Shown here piece after piece: positions 26,593-35,263 of a DNA stretch of 64,000 bases. Position numbers and translations under genes: made by a program. The stretch comes from Ignavibacteriaceae bacterium. Lineage in GTDB: Bacteria > Bacteroidota > Ignavibacteria > Ignavibacteriales > Ignavibacteriaceae. Position 1 is the first letter of the stretch. Every line of letters begins with the position of its first letter. The notes beneath the pieces are model-generated. The model made no database searches. It was not told the DNA's origin and was given only the letters and a program-made list of their open reading frames with translations. The stretch spans positions 85,404 to 149,403 of the forward strand of contig WBUK01000006.1 in assembly GCA_008933765.1 (NCBI GenBank). The letters are read 5' to 3'.

Positions 26593-27003
26593 ATTTAAGT
26601 GTTGCTCTGTTATAGTGCTTTTTCCGGGCAGAGAGGGCTGTTGGAGGCTGCGCCGAAAACCGTGAGCTGTAAAAATATACCGGAGACAGAACCGGTATGT
26701 AAACTCCGATGCGGGCTGCCCTGATGGTGGTTGGATTTTTTGCGGGCAACTGCGGGTGGCGTAAAAAATATGAAGCTTGCTTAGCTTATGAAAGCGGTGG
26801 AAGCAGCTAATATTGCTGATGAAGCCGCAACAAGTTGTGCGAAAGCGATGAAGCTTGTTTAGCTTATAAAAGCAATGGTCCTGTGAAGCTTATGTAATGC
26901 GATGAAAGTTATGAAGCCTATGAAGCTGGTTTAATGTTTAAAAGGCACTTTTTCTTAATTTAAACTTAAGATTTTTAGATTTTGCAATTATCACTATTGA
27001 ATT
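26593..27003. other. Intergenic region with degenerate GAAGCTT repeats
   Basis: A short hairpin (ATACCGG...CCGGTAT, about 26677-26699) lies shortly after the pump gene. From about 26771 to 26935 run degenerate copies of ATGAAGCTTGTTTAGCTTAT. No gene seen. Confidence 0.5.
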
Positions 27004-28146
27004 ATGGAGACAAAAATAATCCACAGGGAGGTTATATCACTTCCTGAGCAGCAGCTTCAAATGCTTAGATCCGGGTGGGGCACGGAGGCAATTGACGGAA
27101 CTGTAACCGAAGCTATCACATATATTTCCGACGGCTGCGAGGTAACCGGCTTTTTCGCCTATCCGAAAGAATTGGCGGGCGTAGCTGCCGGGCTTCAGCC
27201 CTTTTTGGGCGGGGCAGAAGGTTCTTCCCTTAACGGCGGGCAGGGTTCAGGGGCGGTGGGCAATCGGTTTGGTGGTGGTTCTTTCGCTGACGGCGGGCAG
27301 GCTTCAGGGGTGGTGGGCAATCGGTTTGGTGGTGGTTCTTCTCCTGACGGCGGGCAGGGTTCAGGGGTGGTGGGCGCAGCAGCAACTTCAGCGGACAACG
27401 AAACAAACAGTGTTACAACAACCTCATCAGAAACCAAAGCAAAAACCGGAACCGGGGCGGGAACAGAAACCGATGCAAAAAATACAAAACTTCCCTGCAT
27501 AATCTGGAACAGGGGCGGCACAAAAGAGAGAGGCTTGATTGATAACTTCACCGCAAAAGGGATGTTCGGGCAATTAGCTTCGTGGGGCTTTGTGGTCTTC
27601 GCCTCGATGTACAGGCACGCTGCGGACGACGATAACCCCGACGAATTTGGCGGAAGTGAGCTTAACGACATTCTGAATCTGATGAAAATTGCTGAAGAAA
27701 TTCCTTTTGCTGACACTTCACGCTGGGCGATGGAAGGGTGGAGCCGTGGTGGGCTGATGGCGTATCTCGCTCTGAGAAAAAGACCCGATATTAAAGTGGC
27801 GGTAATCTCCGGAGGCATCGCGGATATCGCCGAGTGCTGCAACACGGTACCCAGAATTAACGAAATAATTCAAAACTTAGTGAAAACCGAAGGCACCGGC
27901 ACATACGAGGCGCGCTCTGCTGTCGCTTTTGCAGATCAACTCCCCCGAAACTGCAAATATCTGATTATCCACGGCACTAACGACACTGTGGTTCCGCCGA
28001 AACAGGCACTGAAAATCTCCGAGAAGTTCTTAGAATTTGGCTTTTTCTTCCGTATGATATTGATTGAAGAGGCGGATCACTTCCTTAAAGGCAAAAAAAA
28101 GGAGGTGGATGCACTCCGAAAAGAATGGCTGCAGAAGTATATCTAA
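27004..28146 (+). CDS. Alpha/beta hydrolase (prolyl-oligopeptidase type) with glycine-rich insertion
   Basis: A 380-residue protein with a serine-hydrolase fold. The nucleophile elbow is GWSRGG (about residue 246), the Asp region is IIHGTNDTVVPP and the catalytic His lies in EEADHF near the end; the oxyanion block is CIIWNRGGTKERG. No signal peptide is evident. Between the first strands and the core, about residues 65-150 form a Gly/Ser/Asn-rich insertion built on a 57-bp in-frame repeat (GGGSFADGGQASGVVGNRF and variants), then a Thr/Lys-rich linker. The insertion is absent from ordinary members of the family. Peptide or ester hydrolysis is likely; the substrate is unknown. Confidence 0.82.
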   Translation: METKIIHREVISLPEQQLQMLRSGWGTEAIDGTVTEAITYISDGCEVTGFFAYPKELAGVAAGLQPFLGGAEGSSLNGGQGSGAVGNRFGGGSFADGGQASGVVGNRFGGGSSPDGGQGSGVVGAAATSADNETNSVTTTSSETKAKTGTGAGTETDAKNTKLPCIIWNRGGTKERGLIDNFTAKGMFGQLASWGFVVFASMYRHAADDDNPDEFGGSELNDILNLMKIAEEIPFADTSRWAMEGWSRGGLMAYLALRKRPDIKVAVISGGIADIAECCNTVPRINEIIQNLVKTEGTGTYEARSAVAFADQLPRNCKYLIIHGTNDTVVPPKQALKISEKFLEFGFFFRMILIEEADHFLKGKKKEVDALRKEWLQKYI

Positions 28147-28207
28147 GACCGCAAGAGGTGGATGCACTCCGCAAAGAATTGTCGCAGAAGTATATCTAAG
28201 ACCGCAA
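28102..28207. repeat. 53-bp tandem duplication across the hydrolase stop codon
   Basis: GAGGTGGATGCACTCCG...ACCGCAA occurs at 28102-28154 and again at 28155-28207 with a few differences. The first copy contains the last codons and stop of the hydrolase gene; the second lies downstream of it. Confidence 0.85.
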
Positions 28208-28400
28208 TTTGAGTGAAAACATCATTTTTTCCAAATTTTGCACCCGGGTTATTTCCAAATTTTGCACCGGGCTGATAACCACGGCACACCCTTTGTTCAC
28301 CCGTTAAAAGCCTTAGCTCTCACTAAAAACACCCGTTAACACGGAAAAATTTCACATCTTGCAAAGATAATTTTTAATTTTTTGCGATAATTCTGATTAG

Positions 28401-29486
28401 ATGAAGAAAATATTATTAGTTGTGGGCGCCCGACCGAACTTTATGAAGGTTGCGCCCGTTTATAAGGAGTTCAAAAAACACCCCGATAAAGCAGAGGTGC
28501 GGCTTTGTCACACGGGGCAGCACTACGATGTGAAGATGTCGGATGTCTTTTTTCAGCAATTAGGGATTCCCGAGCCGGATTTCTACCTCGGCGTGGGGAG
28601 CGCATCGCACGCAGTTCAAACCGCAAACATTATGACCGAATTTGAAAAAGTTTGTTTGGAAATGCAGCCGGATGTTGTGCTGGTTGCTGGCGATGTGAAC
28701 TCAACCATTGCCTGCGGGTTGGTTGCCGTGAAACTCCACATTAAGTTGGGGCACATCGAAGCCGGGCTAAGAAGCTTCGACCGCACAATGCCCGAAGAAA
28801 TAAACCGTCTGCTGACTGATGCCATTTCCGATTACCTGTTTGTTACCGAAAAAAGCGGATTGGAGAACCTGAAAAATGAAGGCGTGCCGGATGAAAAAAT
28901 AATTTTTACCGGAAACTGCATGATCGATACTTTGGTTAACTTTCTGCCCAAAGTGGAAGAAAGCGACACTTCCGACAGGCTTGGCGTGAAACCGGGCGAG
29001 TATATTCTGCTTACTTTCCATCGCCCGGCAAATGTGGATACAGCGGAATTTTTTGTGAACTTGCGCGATTTTGTGGCTAAATATGGGCGAAATCATAAGA
29101 TTCTCTTCCCGATTCACCCCAGAACGCGCGCAAATATGAAGAACTTCGGCGCGGAAATTGACGATGAAAACCTGATTATGACCGAGCCGTTAAGCTACCT
29201 TGATTTTCTGCATGTTATGAGATATGCCAAGGTGGTGGTTACCGATTCAGGCGGTGTGCAGGAGGAAACGACTTATCTCGGCGTCCCCTGCATTACCGTG
29301 CGAGATAATACCGAACGCCCGATTACCGTGGAAGTGGGGACAAATATCCTCGCCGGGACAGATTTTCGGAATGTTTTCGCCGCGTTGGATGACCTGCTCG
29401 CCGGAAATGTGAAAAAAGGCGCAATCCCCGATCTGTGGGATGGACAGGCAGCCTCACGCGTTGTTGACGGGCTGCTTAACCGTTGA
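28401..29486 (+). CDS. wecB: UDP-N-acetylglucosamine 2-epimerase (non-hydrolysing)
   Basis: A 361-residue cytoplasmic enzyme interconverting UDP-GlcNAc and UDP-ManNAc for cell-surface polysaccharide. Conserved blocks: VVGARPNFMKVAPV at the N-terminus, HTGQHYD, IKLGHIEAGLRSFDRTMPEE with catalytic acids, HRPANVD, and the nucleotide-binding SDSGGVQEE followed by TERPITVEVGTN. Length is typical. No signal peptide. It stands alone here rather than in a polysaccharide cluster. The ATG at 28401 has little Shine-Dalgarno character. Confidence 0.95.
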   Translation: MKKILLVVGARPNFMKVAPVYKEFKKHPDKAEVRLCHTGQHYDVKMSDVFFQQLGIPEPDFYLGVGSASHAVQTANIMTEFEKVCLEMQPDVVLVAGDVNSTIACGLVAVKLHIKLGHIEAGLRSFDRTMPEEINRLLTDAISDYLFVTEKSGLENLKNEGVPDEKIIFTGNCMIDTLVNFLPKVEESDTSDRLGVKPGEYILLTFHRPANVDTAEFFVNLRDFVAKYGRNHKILFPIHPRTRANMKNFGAEIDDENLIMTEPLSYLDFLHVMRYAKVVVTDSGGVQEETTYLGVPCITVRDNTERPITVEVGTNILAGTDFRNVFAALDDLLAGNVKKGAIPDLWDGQAASRVVDGLLNR

Positions 29487-29759
29487 AACTGCCGCCCGGT
29501 TGGGCATATATGGGCAAGTTAAAAAAAAAGAGAGAAAAGAAAAAAAGTTGCAGCCGGGTTGAAAGGATAGGAGGGTGTAGCCGGGTTAAAAGGGCACAGG
29601 AGGGTGCCACAAAAGGATTTTAGGGCTCTTTAAAAAGAATGAATCATAAAAGTGCAGCCAAATTCAAGAAAAATTTCCGCTGAATTTCCACTAAAGCTTT
29701 CAGGACTTTTGAATTTTTAGGGCGTTTATATTGAAAAAATAGAATCATACATTTTTACG

Positions 29760-30320
29760 ATGAAGAAATTTTTTATATTATTTATTGCTTCCGTTGCTGT
29801 CACTCTCGGGCAGACGAACAAATGGTCAACACTTGAAGAGCTGACGCTTGTTCTCCCTGAACACGAAGCGCTCGCTCAGTTTGAGGGCGAGTGGGATGTT
29901 GACATCCGGTTTTACTTCGATGATGCGCAAAAAAAACCTCTGAAAGGAACCGGGCACGCAGAAAACAAAGTTGTTTTGGGCGGCAGGTTCATTGAATCCC
30001 GTTCACAGAACATAGCTTTTGGCATGTCGATCACCTCGATTGCATATCTGGGCTACGATATCCGATTGCAAAAATACACCCTTTATTCGATGGATGAACT
30101 GGGGAATTTTGCCATTTCCGCTTATGGGGATTATTCCGCAGGAGAAAACAAGTTTTTGTTCGAGGGAAGTACGATGGACTATGTTACACAGGAAAACCAG
30201 GAATTTAGAATTGTTTACGATTTTGAAAGCGATGACCTGATTAAATATTCAGTTGATTTTCTACTATCGGATGGCACCTTTAGGTCATATATTACCGCTG
30301 AGTTCAAACGAAAAAATTGA
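29760..30320 (+). CDS. DUF1579-family exported protein
   Basis: A 186-residue protein with an N-terminal signal peptide (MKKFFILFIASVAVTLGQ). The mature part fits the DUF1579 lipocalin-like fold: FEGEWDVDIRFYF near the start, NKVVLGGRFIES, SIAYLGYDIRLQKYTLYSMDELG and a final beta strand RSYITAEFKRK. The biochemical role of the family is not established. Expected in the periplasm. No obvious operon partner. Confidence 0.82.
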   Translation: MKKFFILFIASVAVTLGQTNKWSTLEELTLVLPEHEALAQFEGEWDVDIRFYFDDAQKKPLKGTGHAENKVVLGGRFIESRSQNIAFGMSITSIAYLGYDIRLQKYTLYSMDELGNFAISAYGDYSAGENKFLFEGSTMDYVTQENQEFRIVYDFESDDLIKYSVDFLLSDGTFRSYITAEFKRKN

Positions 30321-30477
30321 TTTTGGGTTTACCTGCGGGTGAGTAACAGTTAAAATCTAAGCACTGCGCGGTTAACAACTAAGACTGAACGACAAATATT
30401 TAGCACACAACAGTTAGCACCCCACATTGAACGACAAATATTTAACGCACAACGACTAACAAACATAGGAGATAACG

Positions 30478-30942
30478 ATGAACTACTGGCTTGTTAAATC
30501 TGAACCCGATGTTTTTTCAATCGATGACCTTGCAAATTCGCCGCAACAAACCACCTGCTGGGATGGTGTAAGAAACTATCAGGCACGAAATTTCCTGCGC
30601 GACTCGATGAAAATGGGCGATAAAGTACTTTTTTACCACAGCAATGCCGATCCGCTTTGCGTTATGGGATGGTGTGAAGTGGTGAAAGAGGGATACCCCG
30701 ACACTACTGCATTCGACCCCGATTCCAAGCACTATGACCCCACTTCAACTCCTGAAAAACCAACTTGGTTCATGGTGGACCTCAAACTGAAAGAAAAATT
30801 CAAAAGACCGGTTACTCTTCAGGAAGTTAAAGAAAATCCACTGCTGGAAGATATGATTTTAGTACGAAAAGGGAACAGACTTTCGGTCTTCCCCGTGAGC
30901 GAGAGCCACTTCCAAGAGATTCTTAAAATGAGCAAAGGTTAA
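30478..30942 (+). CDS. EVE-domain protein (thymocyte nuclear protein 1 / PUA-like fold)
   Basis: A 154-residue cytoplasmic protein of the EVE family, whose PUA-like fold binds modified bases in nucleic acid. The hallmark opening NYWLVKSEPDVFSIDDL is present, then WDGVRNYQARNFLRD, GDKVLFYHSN and WFMVDLKL. Length is exactly that of single-domain EVE proteins. ATAGGAGA precedes the ATG. EVE domains occur in some modification-dependent restriction enzymes; an mcrBC-like pair lies about 3 kb away on the other strand, but there is no sign of a shared transcript. Confidence 0.92.
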   Translation: MNYWLVKSEPDVFSIDDLANSPQQTTCWDGVRNYQARNFLRDSMKMGDKVLFYHSNADPLCVMGWCEVVKEGYPDTTAFDPDSKHYDPTSTPEKPTWFMVDLKLKEKFKRPVTLQEVKENPLLEDMILVRKGNRLSVFPVSESHFQEILKMSKG

Positions 30943-30991
30943 ACCGGCCTTAGCGCTTATATTTGCAGCAACCTCGTTCGCTTAATTTCTT

Positions 30992-30999
30992 TATCTTTG
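30992..30999 (+). promoter_or_regulatory. Candidate Bacteroidota-type -7 box
   Basis: TATCTTTG fits TAnnTTTG and lies 33 bp before the chosen start of the next gene, the same spacing as at proS. This supports the downstream start at 31032. Confidence 0.5.
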
Positions 31000-31031
31000 T
31001 AACTGTATTTGGTAATTTTTTAAAAGGTTCA

Positions 31032-31424
31032 ATGCTTTTTATTGATATCCTTGTTTTCCTGTTGCCGGCGGTTTTCAGCCTCGCAATTCTGAGTGCGTCT
31101 TATTTCGCTTTCAGAAACTACCGGAAACAAAAAGGCATGTCGGAAACCCCTGAAAGAGATTTTCAGCTGCCGATTGATAAACAAAAAAAATACCTGTACG
31201 GCTCTTATTACGATCCTGATTCCCCTATGCCCACTAGAAAGCGGTTCATCCCTTTCTTTCTTACTATCGTCATTCTGGAGGCGATTGCCTTAACGGGCTA
31301 CTTGAACGACCGGGTGATCTTCGCATGGCTTTTCACATTTCTTGTTCTTGCTGTTGCAATTTTTACCGGAATCAGGTTCTTCAAAGTTATCATCGACGAT
31401 AAAACCGCCCAAAAAATCAAATGA
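31032..31424 (+). CDS. Small membrane protein of unknown function
   Basis: A 130-residue protein with three hydrophobic segments (residues about 5-27, 72-90, 95-113) separated by a charged loop containing KQKGMSETPERDFQLPIDKQKKYLYG. I start it at ATG 31032 because a promoter-like box lies at 30992 and AAAAGG sits just before; the frame is open further upstream (TTG at 30963). No domain recognised. The upp gene begins 10 bp after its stop, so the two are probably co-transcribed. Confidence 0.7.
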   Translation: MLFIDILVFLLPAVFSLAILSASYFAFRNYRKQKGMSETPERDFQLPIDKQKKYLYGSYYDPDSPMPTRKRFIPFFLTIVILEAIALTGYLNDRVIFAWLFTFLVLAVAIFTGIRFFKVIIDDKTAQKIK

Positions 31425-31434
31425 ATGGAGTAGA

Positions 31435-32064
31435 ATGAACAATAATCTTACCGTTGTAAGCAACAACCTCGTGCTAAGAGATATTACCTACCTGCGAGAT
31501 AAAAACACACCGCACAGAGATTTCAGAACAGCGCTTGACAGAATTGCATATTCATTATGCATAGCGATGAGCGACCATATCAAGATGAGGGAAGTGGAGA
31601 TTGAAACACCTTTGGAGCTTACCCGTGGGAAAAAATTTGCCTCACCAATTGTGCTTGTGCCCATTTTAAGAGCAGGGCTTTCGATGGCTAACGCTTTCTT
31701 AGAATTGTTGCCGCAGGCGAAAATGGGGCACATCGGTATTAAGAGAAACGAAGAAACCTTAGAGCCGATCGATTATTACTACAAAACACCGAAAGAACTT
31801 GAACACTCACTCGTAATTATACTTGACCCTATGCTTGCAACCGGGGGAAGTGTTTCATCCGCTATTAAAATTCTCAAGGGAAATGGTGCCAAGCATATCG
31901 TTATCGCTGCAATTATTTCGTCTCCCGAGGGTGTGCAAAGAATTCTCAACGACCACAGCGATGTCTCGATATACACTGCTAATCTCGACAGAGGGTTGAA
32001 CGAAAAAGGATACATTGTACCCGGACTCGGCGACGCCGGTGACAGGGTTTTTGGTACCTTGTAA
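31435..32064 (+). CDS. upp: Uracil phosphoribosyltransferase
   Basis: A 209-residue pyrimidine-salvage enzyme making UMP from uracil and PRPP. The PRPP-binding loop DPMLATGGSV and the uracil-binding C-terminal GYIVPGLGDAGDRVFGT are both clear; LVPILRAGLSM is the third family block. The frame stays open to 31342 but I take the ATG at 31435: it follows TGGAG, gives the usual length, and the upstream extension overlaps the previous gene. A bidirectional terminator lies 150 bp downstream. Confidence 0.96.
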   Translation: MNNNLTVVSNNLVLRDITYLRDKNTPHRDFRTALDRIAYSLCIAMSDHIKMREVEIETPLELTRGKKFASPIVLVPILRAGLSMANAFLELLPQAKMGHIGIKRNEETLEPIDYYYKTPKELEHSLVIILDPMLATGGSVSSAIKILKGNGAKHIVIAAIISSPEGVQRILNDHSDVSIYTANLDRGLNEKGYIVPGLGDAGDRVFGTL

Positions 32065-32210
32065 ACGGCAGGATAACATTTTTTTGCTTTTTCGCCTGTT
32101 GGCTTCCGGGTAAAGATAATAGAATTTCGCAGCGGCTCTGCTGCAAAAGCTTGTTTTGTTTTTCCGAACTATTATCCACTCTTTGAAATCGCTCGTTTTT
32201 TTGAAGATAT

Positions 32211-32252
32211 AAAAAAAAGCACAGAAACTTAAATCGCTTCTGTGCTTTTTTA
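32211..32252. terminator. Bidirectional terminator between upp and the trans-sulfuration gene
   Basis: The stem AAAAAAGCACAGAA pairs with TTCTGTGCTTTTTT around an 11-base loop, with A-rich and T-rich flanks that suit both strands. It separates convergent genes. Confidence 0.85.
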
Positions 32253-32390
32253 TATTTTTGGTTCTTTTAATGCGCTTATAAAACCAACCGGATATGAATC
32301 AATTTAATTTGAATTAATTTTTCACCAAACTGTCGGTTGAAAATTAACCGGAAGTGAATCAATCCAATGTTCAGCGAAAAATCCCTGTCC

Positions 32391-33617
32391 CTATCTGAAC
32401 AGGTTTTTCTCCTGTTTAACAGTGAGCGCTTCGCCAACCTCATAGAGGGCGGCTTCCAAGTCTTTGATTATATCTTTGTAGTGTTCAATCCCTACGGAAA
32501 GGCGAACCATACCTTCGTCAATTCCGGCTTCTTTTCTGGCATCGGGTCCCATCGAGAAGTGAGTCATACTTGCCGGGTGCTGAATCAGAGTTTCAACTCC
32601 GCCCAAACTCACCGCTAACTGGCAAAGTTTAACCGAGTTCATCATAATTTCGCCCGCATCGTATCCCCCCTTAAGGTGGAAAGTAATCATACCGCCGTGC
32701 CCTTTATGCTGCTTCAGCCCCGTGAAATAGTGCGGGTGAGAGCGAAGCCCGGGATAAGTAACCGACTGAATCAAATCGTGCTTTTCGAGAAATTCTGCCA
32801 CTTTTTGAGCGTTTTCGCAGTGCCTTTCCATTCTTAAAGCGAGGGTTTTAATCCCTCTGTGAACCAAAAACGAATTAAATGGGTCAATAACACCGCCGGT
32901 TTGGTTCAACACTTTTTTAAGCGGCGAATAGTCCGAGGGCTCTTTCACCACGATTATCCCCGCCACTACATCTGCGTGCCCGTTTAAAAATTTTGTCATC
33001 GAGTGAACAACCACATCCGCGCCAAACTCGAACGGTTTTTGAAGTGCAGGCGACATAAAAGTGTTGTCAACGCACACTTTTGCGCCACCCTCGTGGGCAA
33101 TTTTAACAATTTCGCCCAAATCACTTATTGCAAGCGTTGGGTTACCCGGTGTTTCAATGTAAACCAATTTTGTCTCCGGGCGCATTGCCTCTTTTACTGC
33201 GTTGAGGTCAGAAGTGTCAACGAACGACACTTCCACGCCGAAGCGCGTGTAAACCGTTCTTAAAAGCGTGTTTGTGGGCCCGTAAACCGCTTGTGAGCAG
33301 AGAACATGGTCGCCCGCGGAAAGAAAAGTTGCGAAAACAACATTAATCGCTGCCATTCCACTTGCGCAACCTAAGGCTTTGGCGCCACCTTCTAACGCGG
33401 CAACGGAGTCTTCCATCGCTTCAATTGTTGGATTGCTCATCCGGGTATAGATATGTCCCTTCCCCTCGCCGGCAAAAAGTGCCGCACCGTGCTGAGCCGA
33501 TTTGAACTTGAAAGTTGAGGTCTGATAAATGGGCGGAACTACCGAACCAAACTCATATTCGTCAATCCCAGCATGCACACACATCGATTCAAAGCTAATA
33601 TTCTTGTGATCTTCCAT
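32391..33617 (-). CDS. Cys/Met metabolism PLP-dependent enzyme (cystathionine gamma-synthase/lyase or methionine gamma-lyase type)
   Basis: A 408-residue PLP enzyme of the trans-sulfuration family. The Schiff-base Lys lies in VVHSMTKFLNGH, the cofactor-phosphate block in GCASGMAAI, and the substrate-side motif in YTRMSNPT. Where methionine gamma-lyases have a Cys (YGCT) this protein has YGPT, so lyase activity on methionine is not secure; cystathionine synthase, lyase or O-acetylhomoserine sulfhydrylase remain possible. Length and start (RBS poor; ATG at 33617 before the conserved MCVHAG) are normal. It stands alone between repeat-filled gaps. Confidence 0.88.
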   Translation of the reverse strand: MEDHKNISFESMCVHAGIDEYEFGSVVPPIYQTSTFKFKSAQHGAALFAGEGKGHIYTRMSNPTIEAMEDSVAALEGGAKALGCASGMAAINVVFATFLSAGDHVLCSQAVYGPTNTLLRTVYTRFGVEVSFVDTSDLNAVKEAMRPETKLVYIETPGNPTLAISDLGEIVKIAHEGGAKVCVDNTFMSPALQKPFEFGADVVVHSMTKFLNGHADVVAGIIVVKEPSDYSPLKKVLNQTGGVIDPFNSFLVHRGIKTLALRMERHCENAQKVAEFLEKHDLIQSVTYPGLRSHPHYFTGLKQHKGHGGMITFHLKGGYDAGEIMMNSVKLCQLAVSLGGVETLIQHPASMTHFSMGPDARKEAGIDEGMVRLSVGIEHYKDIIKDLEAALYEVGEALTVKQEKNLFR

Positions 33618-33657
33618 TTGTATCTCTCAAAATTATTCAAAAAACTTATGCAATATA

Positions 33658-33840
33658 CAGAATTTCTCAAGTTTGATGTCTCAATTATTCTAAGCAATTT
33701 CTTCTGTCGGTTAGATACACCCGGCTAACCTGGCACTTCACTCAATCTGAATTATTCTGAGTCGCTTTTTTATAAGGGAACCTATCAATGCTAACTCGGC
33801 ACTTCACTTAATCTGAATTATTCTAAGTCGCTTTTTCTAC
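33658..33840. repeat. Degenerate tandem repeat, 66-bp period
   Basis: Two clear copies beginning GCTAACNNGGCACTTCACT at 33724 and 33790, with a third weaker one upstream sharing TCAATTATTCTAAG. It fills the gap between the PLP-enzyme gene and the mcrC-like gene. Confidence 0.75.
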
Positions 33841-33889
33841 AGGATAACTCATCCATGCTTATGCCACCCCTTATATTGCCATAATTTCC

Positions 33890-35257
33890 CTATGCTGCTT
33901 TTTCAGAGGGCAAAGATTTAATTATCATAAGAATTTCATCAACTACTTTTGCAGACTGGCCCAAATCGAACGGGACGCCAAGAAGTATAACACGGTTAAT
34001 GAAATCTCTCTGCAAACTATTGTATTTTAACTTAAAATGGTATGGTTCAGACGATGGGTAGCAAAGAAAAGCTGTTTTTTGGTTTGATTCTGGAAATTTT
34101 GTGAAAGAAGAGTAAGCCAGAATTTGATGAAGATCGTGCCGGTGTTCTTCTTTCAGTGAGTCTGTGGAAGAATCTGTATTATAAAGATGGGATTTGTATT
34201 TTGCATCGATCATTATTGTTTCATCTCTGGTTTCGTATATGATATCCGGGCTAAGGTGCTTTAATTTCCATCCTACCGGAGCCTGCCCCACTTCACGCAA
34301 TTGAGAATTATTAATAACTTTACCGCCATATCGTTGGCTGACCAATTTAAATATGTACTGAATGTATCTTTCATACAGTTCGGATAAATTAACCCGCCAA
34401 GCCAAAGATGAAACGAATTTGTTTTGCAGAATACGATTAGCGATCTCTTTACATTGTTTAACTATTGGTGGATCCGAAACCCTGGTTACCATTGCTGATA
34501 CCCTCATTGGGGGGATGAACTCCAATTTTTTGTCGATAAATTGAAGATCGTTAGAAACATTTAATCTAACTTTTAATGGTGTGTTGGTGGAAAGCAGTTC
34601 CTTTTTGCAAAGTTCATATACATATTTTATTTGGCAGTATTCAGGATGAAAAGATGAAAGTTCATTTTTCCTGCACAAGAATTTTAGTCTTCTCTCAACT
34701 TTGTATTCGTTCCGGGCGTAATCATCCCAATCGACATTCCCTGCCGGTTCATTCAATAACCGGGTTACTTGCCGAAATTTATTCCAGTTTTGGGTTACTA
34801 ATTGGCGCAGGGCATTTACAAACTTTATAGCCTCTAAAAACAACGGGGGTTCTAAAATTTTATTTGATTTTAGAATTGAATCTTTTTTGTACTCAATTAC
34901 TAAGTCGTGTTTAATTTTCTGAATAATATCTGTTATAGTCGTAAAATCTTTTGATTTTACATAACGAGGTGTAACCAAAAAGTCGGCTACAGGAAGCCCT
35001 GTACTGGATGAAATTATCGGCACTGCCCCGATATATTGTCCGGATTTGAAGTAAACAGAAACTTTATCGTCACTTCCCTCTGTGATACTTTCAACTCCCA
35101 GAAAATGCAGATTTTCTTTATTATATTGAATGAGTTTTAGGATAAGGTTCCCAACATCTCGTTTCTGAGAGTTTTTGAGATAGTTCTTTCTGATCTCCTC
35201 ACCTAAAAAAGCTTTTGATCGCTCTGTTAAGCATTCTATTTCAAAAAAGATATCCAT
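33890..35257 (-). CDS. McrC-like restriction endonuclease subunit
   Basis: A 455-residue protein resembling McrC, the nuclease partner of the McrB GTPase that cuts DNA with modified cytosines. The C-terminal half carries the PD-(D/E)xK signature as HLSPDIIYETRDETIMIDAKYKSH (Asp, then D-A-K), followed by HRHDLHQILAYSSF, the conserved helix with Gln. The N-terminal half is the usual beta-rich McrC domain. It starts six bases after the stop of the AAA+ partner, so they are co-translated. The region is more AT-rich than the housekeeping genes, consistent with an acquired defence module. Confidence 0.85.
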   Translation of the reverse strand: MDIFFEIECLTERSKAFLGEEIRKNYLKNSQKRDVGNLILKLIQYNKENLHFLGVESITEGSDDKVSVYFKSGQYIGAVPIISSSTGLPVADFLVTPRYVKSKDFTTITDIIQKIKHDLVIEYKKDSILKSNKILEPPLFLEAIKFVNALRQLVTQNWNKFRQVTRLLNEPAGNVDWDDYARNEYKVERRLKFLCRKNELSSFHPEYCQIKYVYELCKKELLSTNTPLKVRLNVSNDLQFIDKKLEFIPPMRVSAMVTRVSDPPIVKQCKEIANRILQNKFVSSLAWRVNLSELYERYIQYIFKLVSQRYGGKVINNSQLREVGQAPVGWKLKHLSPDIIYETRDETIMIDAKYKSHLYNTDSSTDSLKEEHRHDLHQILAYSSFTKFPESNQKTAFLCYPSSEPYHFKLKYNSLQRDFINRVILLGVPFDLGQSAKVVDEILMIIKSLPSEKAA

Positions 35258-35263
35258 AGGAAA

